From contig VWYX01000387.1 of assembly GCA_013396525.1 (NCBI GenBank), positions 435,325 to 499,324 of the forward strand: a DNA stretch of 64,000 bases. The letters are read 5' to 3'. Numbering within the stretch: the first letter of the stretch is position 1; every line of letters starts with the position of its first letter. Under the pieces are notes generated by a model, which searched no databases, had not been told where the DNA came from, and saw only the letters and a list, made by a program, of their open reading frames with translations. This document shows, in pieces, positions 12,003 to 23,500 of this stretch. This DNA comes from Chaetorhynchus papuensis (Eukaryota > Chordata > Aves > Passeriformes > Rhipiduridae). The position numbers were made by a program, and so were the translations under genes.

Positions 12003-13502
12003 GGATCTGTGGTGGAGAGGAGAGGGGGTGAAGCCCTAACCTGCCATCCCACAGGGATTCTGTGTGTGAAGGGGAAGGCAGCAGCCCTGCCAGCATCCAG
12101 GGAGGCAGCAGTGCTGGCAAGCAGGGGTGGATGGGATGGCTCTTGAGCCACTTCAGGGCCGTCTGGTTCCTCTCATCCGTGGGAGCAGCCGGCAGAGCAA
12201 AACCCCCCCGACAGCTGCGCTGCCTGATGTGAAGCAGCAGCAGTTTCAGGCCATGACCTCAGTTCTCATGCCTGGAGGACAATCATGGTGAACCCCTTCC
12301 CCGCTTCCCACCCTGCAGCAGCCCCCCTGGGCCAAGCTATCAGAGGCCAGATGTAAATCCATCCGGCACCGGCCCGTAATTAATTAATTTGCATGTTTTG
12401 ACTCCTTCCCTTCATAGCTCCCAATTAAAAGCTTATTTAAGGGGTCGCAGACTTCTTCAGTTGCGGAGGGATTAAATCTGGGAACAACTGTAGGTCGTAT
12501 GTGGGTAATTGCAATGAGGAAATGCTCCAAATTAAAGCTTCCTGCTAGCTCTTTCCAGTGGGAAAACCAAACAATTCTTTCAGAATGACTTTAAAATCAG
12601 CATCCTATAGAAATACGTGTATTTTCTCCATCGTGCTGCTCTGTCTGGGGAGCACAAGCAGCAGAATGTGCCCAGGAAAGACGCACAAGCGTAACTAAAG
12701 CGGAAGAATTCGGCAGAAAACGAGCCAGCGTGCTCTGGAGTTGGTTTTGAACCCCAGGCTCAGTAATTGCTTGTGAAAGCAGAAAGCCATCGACACCGAG
12801 CCGTGGCCCCGTGCGGTGTGGGACGGAGCCGCGTGGGAAAGGCGGCATTTGGGAAAGGCAGCGCTTGGGAAAGGCGGCATTTAACCGGCTGCTGAAATGA
12901 TTTTTCATTCCTCGGGTAGGAAGTTTAACCCGTCCGTGCCTCGGGGAGAGCTGGCAAAAGGACAAACACTGCTGGTTCTCTACGCGTCCAGATACTCTGC
13001 TTCCTGCAAAGGCAGAACTTGCCTGCTTTTCTTCAAAGTTAATGTGTTAAAGTCCCGTTTGGGGGTTGCAGGGAGCTGGAGCGGCGCCAGCAGCTCTGCT
13101 CTCACACAGTGACAAGATGTGGTTTTCCTCCCTAGCACGAGATTTGGGTTGTGCTGCTCGCTCGGCGATGGGAAAGGTGCTGGCACTGCTCTGTGATGGG
13201 AGTCCCTGGTGAGAGCCCCCAGCAGAGCCCCCGTGTCCCAGGGGGTGCCTCCGCTTCCCAGCATTTTCTTTCCCAGCCCTGGAAGAGGTTTGCAGCCCGG
13301 CCAGTGACTGAACCCCTCGGCCTTTGCAAGCATGAGGTTGTTGCAAGTTCAGCGCGGAGACTGAGGGATTTGTCCCTGTTGCCAGCCCGGAGGGGCAGCA
13401 GTCCAGGATGCCCGAGGGGAATGCCAATGCCGGCGCTCGGGACAGGCTTGGGGCGGGCACCCTGCCCGTCACTGAGCCTCATGCCACAAGTACCCTGCCC
13501 AA

Positions 13503-13700
13503 AATCACGGAATCGCAGAGCGGCTTGGGTTGGAAGGGACCTTAAAGCCCTTAAATCTCGTTCCACCCCTTGCCATGGGCAGGGGACCCCTTCCACCATC
13601 CCATGTTGCTCCAAGCCCCGTCCAGCCTGGCCTTGGACACTTCCAGGGATATCCAGGGGCAGCCACAGCTTCTCCGGGCAGCCTGTTCCACGTGTCTGCT
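13503..13700 (-). mobile_element. CR1 LINE fragment (3' end)
   Basis: The + strand reads cacggaatcgcagagc, then ggttggaagggaccttaaag, tgccatgggcagg and ccttggacacttccaggga, the reverse complement of the CR1 3' end. The large open frame crossing this block (13151-14131) is largely repeat plus GC-rich intron and is not considered a gene. Confidence 0.88.
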
Positions 13701-16026
13701 CTGCCAGCTGGAAGTTTGGATGGATAACTCCAGAGCCAAGGGCTGGAGAGTTCGATACGGAGAGTGCCACTGTCCCCCCCCGGGGACACGGCGACATCCC
13801 CTGCCCGTGCCGCCGTCATTGCCCATCCCGGCCGGCATCTCCCGGGGCTGCGGATGGACGGGCACGGCGAGAGGGGCCGGAGCTGCGGGGACAAGGGCGG
13901 GGGGCCGTGTCTGCTCCGCCGGGAGGAACTGGGGACACCGAGCCCTTCTGCAGCTTCCCCCGAGCTGCCGCCTGCGAGTCGCGGCTGCGTTTCCTCGGGA
14001 GAGGCGCTCATGGAATTGCTAATGCTCCAGCCCGGAGGTGCAGCATGCGGAGGGCTGCAGCAGCAGCAGCAGCAGGTACAGCAACAACCCCGCCGTTAAT
14101 TATTGACTTTCCTTTCAATTATCAGCCCTGATAAGGGAGAGCCCCCGACAGCCCCGGCAGCGCTCGGTGCTCTGTGCTTTCTGGGAAAGATAACTATTGA
14201 GTGGAAAAGTCACTCGTTTTATGCACCGGGATTGAACTGTCCTCGCAAAGGTCATCCGAGAGCCGTGGGCTGCTCTATTGGAAAAATCAATCCCTCTTTT
14301 GTGCTTCTTGGTTTAAACTTGTATTTGCTTTCTGAGCAAGGTCACAGCTCAGCTGACCAACTTTGTAGCTGCTGGAGCAGGCTGGGGCTCAGCCACGGCG
14401 CGTTCGTGCTCCGAACCCTTCGCTGCCGGCTCTGGGCACGGGAGAAGATGCTTTGGAGGGAGGCAGGAGCTGCTGCTCCCCGGGGGGTTGGTGGGTGCCG
14501 GCGGGAGAAGGTAACATGACTAAATGCTTTGCTAACCACAGTTTTTCCTTTCACCACCAAAGTGCTGGAGCCGCTGCTGCAGTGCAGGAGAACAGACAGG
14601 CAGAGCTCAAATAATGTTGTGTTACAGCTAATGAGACTGTGCTAACCTGCTGGTGGATTATCTTGTTATTTATACGCTCAGGGTTAACTGTTTCCAAGTT
14701 TGAATTACTAGCAGGACGCTCTGGGAGAATGAATTTTGTGTGTATTTGTGGTAGGTGGTTGAGTTGATTTGTAATTTAAATGTTTGGGGGTGCAGTGGTG
14801 CTCTCCTTGCTGCTGGCTGGGGTGGATGGGGGAGCTGCTCACATTGCCTGGCAAGTGGGATGGAGTGAAAGAGGGGTTAAATGTGAGTGTAAAGAGCCAG
14901 TGTTTGAGTCCAGGCTGGTTAAAAAGACAGTACATTGTCCCTGCAAACGGGCTGCCCCAGGGAATAAAACCACTTTGCTCTGTGGTTGCCTTCTCACATA
15001 TTTGGCTTCTCCCTTTCCATTTCTGTATGTATTTATTCCTGCCTTGAGAAAAACAGCCTAATTCCAATCCGGATTAATCCTCCCCACGGCCCCTCTGTGT
15101 AGCAGAGGTAAAAATCAGCGATGCATGGGGAGAAAAAGAAATGTTCTTCAGTTTTATTAAACAGAGGAGACTCAGCAAATACAGAACCCGACAGAGGGTC
15201 AGCCTAACAGGTTTTAGCAGGATGGAAACCCACCTAAAAGTGTTGCCCTGCCTCAGATTATGGGCTGGACCCTGGGTATAAGGGTCTGCTACTTCTGGCA
15301 GATGACTTCATGTTTTAATCTCATTTTTCTTAGGGACAGGCATGGGAGAGCAGCTGTGGGGTCCAAAGAGGCACATTTTTTGGCTCTAAGCCATCTTCTC
15401 CATGCCTGAGCTGCCCTGGGGGGGGACAAAGGAACATCAGCAAGTCAGTTGGGTACATTCAGCATCCTGTTATGAGGCAAATTTGAAGCAGATTGGTCAA
15501 AAGAGAGTAGTTGTAGTATCAATTTGGGCTGCAGAGCTGGGACCCGGCCAGCTCATAAATGATCCAAATACATGCAATTATCTAGATATTAAAAACCATC
15601 CTATTCACTGGCTTTCCCCCCCCCCCGCTTCTGAATAAATGACCTAGAAGAGTGGAGTGTAGCTGGTCAGGCTGTAACTGGCTGCAGTCGGGAAATTAAG
15701 GGAAAGAAACAACATTTGAGAGAGGGGTTGGCGTTTGTTTTGGCACGTGCTGCTCGTTGGCAGGAGGAGACAGAAGGAGCTGCCCTCTGTAGAAGCAGCG
15801 TGGTTAATTGGAGAGCACGTCAGGAGCTTTCCAGGAGCTCACAAGGTGCTGGGTGCTGAGCGTGACCCTCTGTGACCCTGCAGGAGCTTTGGAGAGCTTT
15901 GGTGTTCTCCTTGGGCTGGGACCTTCCTGACTTTCCATCAAGGCTGTACCTCGACCATAAACATGCCTACCTGATTGACAGCTAATTGTTTCTTTAAAAG
16001 GTTTTGATCTTTCAAAGTATTTGTTA

Positions 16027-16160
16027 CAGAATTGTGGAATGGCTCGTGTTGGAAGGGACTTTGAAGATCATCTCCTTCCATGGGCAGGGACACCTTCCAC
16101 TAGCCCAGGTTGCTTGAAACCCTGTCCAGCCTGGTCTTGGACACTTCCAGGGATGAGGCA
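16027..16160 (-). mobile_element. CR1 LINE fragment (3' end)
   Basis: Recognised from cagaattgtggaatgg followed by gttggaagggactttgaaga, tccatgggcagggacacctt and cttggacacttccaggga. It is inverted relative to KANK4 and lies in the region before the first coding exon. Confidence 0.85.
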
Positions 16161-17427
16161 ATGTCCTGTGGTAACAGTACAGCAGGATTTGACTTCATTT
16201 TTCAGCTGGTCTTTGGTAAAGGTTGGCTGGAGCCCCTTCATGGGGAGCTCTGGAACTGTGGTCAGGTGCTAAAGCCCTCGCTGGGGCAAAGCTCTGCAGG
16301 CAGAAAATGTGTTCAGACTCTGGTGGTTTGGCCCATGAGATGGGTGTGAGCTGGGGCTGGCTCAGCACAAGCTTTGCACTGCTTGGTTCTGCCCTGAGAA
16401 TCTTGCCTGGCTCAGGGATGCACTGGAGGAGAAGGGATGGGCTTCCAAGCGGCTGTGGGACAGTCCCTGGCCAGGAACCAAACTGAATACTGTAAGGAGA
16501 ATCATAAACAACCTACTGTTTAAGAAACTCCCACTCCATCCTCTGTGGCAGAAATTAAAACCAGACCTTCTCACTCGGAGCGTTGTTGTCCGTCTCACAC
16601 AAGCCAGGGAGCCTCCTGCTGTGATGTCCAACTGCCCCAACCTCCTTCACCCTTCCCTGCCTCCTCCTGAGCCTTGCTAAAGGGCCTGGAGGAGACAAGT
16701 TTCACCCAGGACCTTTCTTGGTTGTTCCCAGTCTTAATTTCTCATGCTCCAAGAGGGTCTCACCCCTGTCCACATGATGGGAAAGAGGTGGAGGGCAGCA
16801 GAGCCCAGGAATGATGTGAAGATCTCAGTGCTGGCTGGGGTGGATCTCCACCTGAAGCTGTTCCCTGAGCTGAAAGCAATTTGTCTGTGGTTCAGTGCAA
16901 TTTGGTGAAGGTTCTTTTTAACAGTAGGGACGTGCTCTGAAGCAATGGCTGTCATTTGATCGAGATTCAACATAAATTCTGAAACTTTGCTTGTCGCGGA
17001 TTTAAAAAAAAAAAAAAGGCAAACCAGTCATTTCTGTGTGTGGTTTTATATCCCTGTTGTCAGGGATCTTATATCATGTTGGATATCTCCAGCTTAGAGG
17101 AGTCAGTGGAGAGTCCCTGTGCCATCGATCTCGAGTCACCCCAAATGTCTGTCTGTCCTCGCTGGCAGTCAGAGCCTCTGTAATGCAGGGGGTGTTTTAC
17201 AAGGAGCAGCTCCCCGGGATGTGTCTGTCAAGCACAAGTTGTTGCCTCTGGAAAAGGAGCTATTGATTTTAGCAGCTTCAAAGCCCCTGGACACCACTGG
17301 GCTGCAGAAGATGGGAATTGGGAGGGGGGTGGTCTGGGAAGACTTGTAAGGCTTTAAGGAGAGATGAAGTTCACATGGTTGAGCTTTTTTTTATTAAATT
17401 AAAAGTATCCATTTCTTTTTTTTCAAG

Positions 17428-17490
17428 GGTGAAGTGACTCCTAAGCCCTTGTCAGAAGATGTTTAAGTGACAGCCCAGTTAGACCCCACC
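17428..17490 (+). other. KANK4: KANK4 5' UTR in the start-codon exon
   Basis: A polypyrimidine-rich acceptor (tttcttttttttcaag) ends at 17427, and the exon then runs 63 bases to the start codon. An in-frame TAA at 17464-17466 lies upstream of the ATG, so the reading frame cannot extend further 5'. This supports the start chosen at 17491. Confidence 0.65.
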
Positions 17491-17506
17491 ATGGAGAAGA
17501 CAGAAG
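17491..17506 (+). CDS. KANK4: KANK4 coding exon 1 (start codon)
   Basis: Encodes MEKTE plus one base. The ATG sits in ccaccATGG and the donor is gaag|gtatgg. Human KANK4 likewise begins MEKT in a very short coding exon. The exon leaves one base, which joins coding exon 2 in the correct phase. Confidence 0.88.
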
Positions 17507-20500
17507 GTATGGAGGCTACAGGATGTTTATTTGTTCATTTATTCCTTGGAAAAAAAAAAACAAACAACCAAGCCCTGGAGTAATTTCCTTACCAGAAATA
17601 CTGTAAATAACCTGTTCTCTGTAGATGTGGGGCCAAGAGGTAAATAATGCATCATTTATTATTATTCAGACTTCCTAGAAACCACAGCAGAGCAGGTCCC
17701 AGCTGTAGATCAGCACATATTTGTCCTCCCATGCTCTGGGACAGATCCCAGCACCCATCCTCCAGCTGTGCTCCTGTGCCCTGTGATGACCCCAGTGGTG
17801 AATCCCCTCTGTCCTTCCTCTGACTTCCACGTGCTGCTTCCCACCCGAGCAGCACCTGCATCTCAGTGATGCTCTGTGATGAGCAGCACCAAAATCCATT
17901 CCAGATTGTCCTGGTCCTCTCCAGCTGCGGCACCAGGATGGAGACAAAGGGATCAGCCGTGGACCCTGGTTCCTCCTCCTCCTCCCTGAGCCCAACTTTT
18001 TTGCTCAGAGGTGCAGAGCAGCCCAAACCACTGTGGTTTCAGGGACCTGCAGCATAAAGGAAATCATCAGTGGTGCAGAAATTGAACTGTTTAGGTGGAG
18101 ATTTGGGGGCTGTGAATGTTTGCAGGCTGGAGATGGCTGTGTTAACCTGTGTGAAAGGGGGAGACTCGGTGGAGGGCTGTTGTTTGCCTGTGCTGGCTGG
18201 GTGGGCAAACACAGGACACCCGTTTGGTGGTGATTTGCCTCAATTAAGAGCTGTGCTGGGAGCCGTGAGCCGGTCACCTTGGGATGCACGTGTTCCGCAT
18301 GGCTGCGGCTCTGAGCGCCCGGCTGGCGCTGTCTGGGTCCAGCCTCTGCCTGGATCCATCATTTTCAAGGAATAATTTGTGACCCAGTGCTTGCAGGTGA
18401 AGCGAGGCAATGATTTTCCCGCTTGGTGCTCGCTGCTTACGCCGCCGAAAAGTTCAAACCAAACCGAAAGCTTTGAAAAATGTCATTGTCGTGGATTGGT
18501 CCCACCTTCTGTTGCTGAGCTGCATTTATTATCCACCAGGCAGCTCTCTGTACCTACACAGACTCGCAGCTCTGCCTGCAAAACCTGCTGTTTGCTTAAT
18601 TGCCAATTAGAGCCATGATTTCAGCAAATTTTCGGCTTCCTCAGTGCAACAATTACCTGATGCACCTCTGCAAAAGCAGATCAGAGCTTGGCGTGTGTCG
18701 CTGTGTCTCTGCACAGCTTCACCCCGAGCCTCCATGATAATGAGCTGCAGCCCCTGCCTGCCCAAAACTGAGATGAAAAGAGAAAAAAAAAATGTCCCCC
18801 CTGCTCTAAACATTTTTTTTTCCCCCAAAATTCAATCATTTATTTTTTTGGGGTTGTTTCAGCAGATGGCCAGCCACCTAACGGGGAGGGGGAGCAGCCC
18901 CGCAGCCTCCCCTACTCCCTGGAGACGCCCTACGGCTTCCACTTGGACCTGGACTTCCTGAAATACGTGGACGACATCGAGAAAGGCAACACCATCAGGA
19001 GGGTCCACATCCACCGCAGAGCCAAGCAGCCCAAATTCAGCACCCTGCCCCGCAACTTCAGCCTGCCCGAGAACGGCTCCCGAGGATGCTCCACCGCCGC
19101 TCCCAGCAAGAGCTGGACCTCCACCTGCTCCTTCCCGCAGCGAAAGGCATCCCTGGGGGAGGAGCCCCCCCGGGCCCCCCTGCCCACCGAGGCAGCGGCG
19201 GAGGAGCCGAGCTACCGGAGGAAAGCGCTGCTGGCGGAGACGCGGCGGCAGGCGGAGCTGGGCTGGCCGCGGGCGGAGCCGGGCTGGCCGCGGGACGCGC
19301 AGCGGGCGCGGCCGCAGCTGCTGCGAGCCTCCAGCATGCCCGAGGCGCTGCCGCCCGGCCAGACCCCCCCGGCCGGACCCTCGCCCCTCCGGACCCCTCC
19401 CCAGCACTGCCACGAGCGGGGCGGCTCCGAAAGCACCTCCCGCTCCAGCTCGGACAGCGGCGCGTTGACCCCGCCCCGGGAGATGAGCTCGGAGCAGGAC
19501 GGCTCCTCAGGGCATCCCGGCGGGGTTCTGCCGGGGCTGGGCCCCGTGCAGCCCCCCTGGCAGAGCCAGCAGCTGCAGGTGGTGATGGAGAGCGGCGGCG
19601 AGGAGGGCGATGCCGCCGATGCCGCCAATGCCGCCAATGCCAGCGGTGGCTCCGACGTGGCCAAGGGTGAAGCAGCACCAGCTGCCCTCCAGCTGGCAGA
19701 GGAGAACATGCGCCCTGCAGAAAGGGGGCTCAGTGTGAGTGAGGTGGATCTGAATGTGCTGAAGGAAGGTGAGGAGAGGGATGTCCAGGCTGGAGGGGAC
19801 AAGGAGAGCGGTGTTCCGCAGGCTCCTGAAGCTGGAGAGCCCGGCAGGGTCGCGGCGCTGAAGCAGCAGATCGCTGACCTGGAGGAGCAGCTGGGCAAGA
19901 AGAAAGAGGAGCTCGAGCAGGTCAGGGCAGTGCTGGAGCAGCAGGATCAGGAGCTCCAGGAGAAGGAGAAAAGCATTAAGCTGCTGGCCAGCTCCAGAGC
20001 TCAGCTGGAAGAGCAGCTGTGCCAGGAGAGGTGCAAAGAGGCCGAGCTGCGGTGGCGGCGGGGCGGCGGGGCCTCGCAGCGCCTCGATGCCGCGGTGAAC
20101 ACCGAGCTCTCGCAGGTGGCAGGGCTCAGGCAGGCCCAGGACAAAGGTATCAACGTCAACATCCCGCTCTCCACCAGATCCGTCGGCTGTGGCGTCCACA
20201 GGGCAGACAACGTCCATGCACAGGCCGTGGAGCTGTGGAGGGAGCAGGGCCTGGCTCGAGCAGAGGGACATTGTGGTGAGGCCGGCGTGGAGGCTGGACT
20301 TCCTGCTCCGTGCTTCACCCAGCTGCAGATCCACGAGCAGCCCGGCGACGACAACCAGAACCGCCGGAACAGCTGCGACTCCTTTGGCCCAAAGGCAGCC
20401 GGAAGCAAGGCAGGCTTTGGAGAAGATGAACCTCGGGAAGGGCTGGAAGAGGAAGGTGCCCCTGGCCACGAGGGCCTCCCGGCTGTTGACCCCATTGGCC

Positions 20501-23500
20501 AGTATGTAAAAAAGATCCAGGAGCTCCTGCAGGAGCAGTGGCTGTGTTTGGAGCACGGGTACCCCGAGCTAGCCAGTGCTATCAAGCAGCCGGCCTCCAA
20601 GCTCAGCTCCATCCAGAACCAGTTGGTTAATTCCCTAAACTCCCTGCTCTCTGCCTACTCCTCGCAAGGGCCCGTGGATAAGGAGAATTCCAACACGCAC
20701 TATCAACAGTTGGGTAAATAATATTGGCATAGGCTTCGGTGTGTCCGGGCCAAATCTTTTCCCATTTATTCCGGCGTGGAGCAGGGGGGATGTGGTGGAA
20801 CAGTTGTTGTCAGTCAGATCAGGAACAGTCTCGCCTAAGCATGATGAGAAAGGCAAATCTCTGCACATCACAAGTTATGGATCTGACGTGAAAAAAAGCA
20901 AACAAAATGATGTAGGAGCTCATAAAGCAGTGGCTCATTTTTATGCAGGATCAGCTTCCAAAAGCTGCCACACTGGTGGCTGTTCCATCAGATAAACATT
21001 CTTTTTATTTGGATTGCACATCTCAGTTTGCAAGAATACGGGGCTGGTGCTCATCTGGGGTAAATCAGCACGGAGTTCTCCAGAACCCAAACCAGTCAAA
21101 CTAACTGAGCAACCAGGCTGGGAAAAGACCTGTCCCCACTCACAGACCTTCATCTAAAATAATTGTAGCTTATATGAAGATGGGAATCCAATGCCTGTTC
21201 ATTGGGGGAGGGAGGGAGGGCGCTTGCAAACAGATAAGTGACTTATTCCTTATAAGCAATATATAGACACTATTCAAAGTCCAATGGAAAAACTCATCCG
21301 TGTAGTATTATAGCAGATTTATGTAGGAAATTTCCAATACATTACTACTGGGGAAAAAAAAAGCCCAAAACCAAAACAGTATTACAAAAGTAAAATCTAC
21401 TTATATTCATAGGAGAAATACATGATTCCCAGTCACTTCCTTTATATTCCCAGTCACCTGGAGAAGTTTGAGACCTGTATTTAAAGGTGGCAGGGCAGGT
21501 TCAGGTTGTGGCCAGCTGCATCTGTAGTTCTGCAAGTCATCAAAAGACTCTCATAAGATGAAGTAAGGTGCTTACAGTTATGATTTGTAGCTTGTTGCTA
21601 GAGGTCGGGAATAATTATTGCTAATTATGGCACGTCTGCTTAATTAATCTATTATTTTGTATTTTGGTAGAAAACTCTCCAACCACAAGTCTTAAATCCA
21701 TCATGAAAAAGAAAGGTTATGGTTTCCATGCAGGAGGCAATGGGACCAAAAAGAATCTCCAGTTTGTTGGGGTAAATGGTGGGTAAGCATCCGTTCAGAA
21801 GATCAAACTGCCTTTTAACGTGGAATGTCCTCTGTATTGCTGGAGGAGTCATTCCTTTTCCCCCTCTTTTCCCCTCCAAACCTCCTGATTAAAAGGCCAG
21901 TTGAAATGGAGCCTCTTGTCTCCCTTGTTTAATCCAGCACTGATAACCTGTGAGTAACCCCGCTGAGAAAAGGTGGTGCTGTGTTCAGAGCAGCGGGGGA
22001 CACGCTGGGGACTGACACTCTCTGCACACCCATCTCGTGGGGCTTCATCCAAAACCCAGCTGGAGCAGGTGGGAAGATTCCATGGGAAGATTCCCTGGGA
22101 GGATTCCCACTGACTTTGGTGGGTTTTGGAGGAGGCCAGCACTGCCTGGGTGGGCACGCTGCCACTAACCTGCCCCCACGCTCCAGCAAAGCCAACAGCA
22201 CTTGGTTGAGGGCCTGGGAAAAGACTTTTTTAGTAAATAAGGAATTACCTTGGGGTGAAGGAGACTTTAGGTTGTGCTCCCCATTCCGGGTGTGTCCAAT
22301 ATCTAACACTCCTTGTGAGCTAAGCAGAGGCAGCATCTCCTGCTGAGGTGCACGTGTGCTGGCATGAGGAGTGCAGGACACGTGTCGCTGTCCCTGGGCT
22401 GGGCAGACAGCTGTGTGTGCCAGCCTGGGTGCTGCTTTCTGCTCACATCCTGCTCCTCTGACTCCCCAGCTGCTGGGTTCACCAGGAGTTCCTCACTCTA
22501 GTTGTGTGCAGCTGCTTCTACCAAATGGGTACGGCTTGTAGGGAGTGGAGGAGTCCTGATTGCTTTGAGGAAAGTTCTGGGGTCCGTCAGAGTGAAATGT
22601 TCTGTTTTGTGGAAGATGTTATTCGTGCTTTTAGACAGCCAGAGGAGAGATCTCTGTCAGGGCTGCTGGAATGGTGGACTCAGCCCGTGCAAACACAGCT
22701 TTTGTCTCGTGCTCCTCGAGGTTGCCGACGCTGCCCGTCCCTCCTTGCCACAGGGGCCGTCCGGTCACCGTGCCAGCAGCTCCCAGCAGGGAGGCAGCTC
22801 TCAGCCCCTGCCTGGGCTGTGTGTGATGGACATCCCTCCAAACCCTGAAGTAACCCTGCCTGCTGCTCATTAACTGCTTCTGTCACACTCCTGCTGCTTA
22901 CGGAGCCAAACAAAGACTAACCCCGACTTTGGCTGTGGCTCAGACCTTTTCACTTGCTGCTTGTCACTCTGGGCTTCACCCAAGGCCCATTGGAGCCAAT
23001 GAGCCTTGGTCAGGCCCCGTCAGGGGAAGGAGGGAGTAACATGTGGTGTCCTCAAATAGCTACGAGACGACGTCAAGCGAAGACACGAGCAGCGCGTCGG
23101 ACGGCGACACCGAGACCGAGGCCGAGGGCAGAGCTGGTGACGTGGAGCCCGAGCAGGCTGGAAGGGAAAGCAGAGGGGCTTCCTCAGGGGAGAAGTGTGA
23201 GGATGATGATGAGCAGGAGGCATCAGCAGGAGCAGCACCCTGCTCTCAGCACGAGGCTCACAGGTAACCAGCACAGCGGGTGGTGACCGTGCTGTGTCCG
23301 TCGTGGCGCTGCAGGGTTGGGTTGGGACTTCTCGTGCTTGGTGGAACAGCAGTGCTGACCTCTGCAGACAAGGGAAAAGGCTTTAAAGGGCTAAATATTT
23401 TCTGAGTTACTACAGAATCTAATGGGGATTGATTCAGGCCCTACACTCCACACTGAGTCATGTCTGGCGAGTTAGCTCATTTCTCCCCTCTCATGGAAAG

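Larger units (their letters stand above)
6641..17427 (+). other. KANK4: Putative KANK4 intron 1
   Basis: This is the span between the putative first exon and the exon carrying the start codon. It holds the G-rich minisatellite, three CR1 pieces in the first part and one at about 16 kb, secondary CpG-rich blocks (7150-7450 and 13750-14050), a CAG-rich run at about 14056-14075 and AT-rich segments with TAATTA cores (12375-12600, 14090-14340). None of the open frames inside resembles a known protein. The AT-rich segments may be enhancers, but only an alignment could show this. Confidence 0.45.

Noticed and set aside
13151..14131. + strand open frame of 326 codons
   Set aside because: It runs through an inverted CR1 fragment and GC-rich intron sequence, with no family resemblance and no sign of splicing.
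19058..19898. Two further - strand frames (206 and 228 codons) and a + strand frame of 194 codons in the same exon
   Set aside because: Arg/Pro/Ala-rich shadows of the KANK4 exon caused by its composition.
19507..20556. Long - strand open frame of 349 codons opposite the KANK4 exon
   Set aside because: It is the complement of a GC-rich coding exon, where stops are rare on the opposite strand. It has no recognisable domain, and the + strand frame is clearly the real one.
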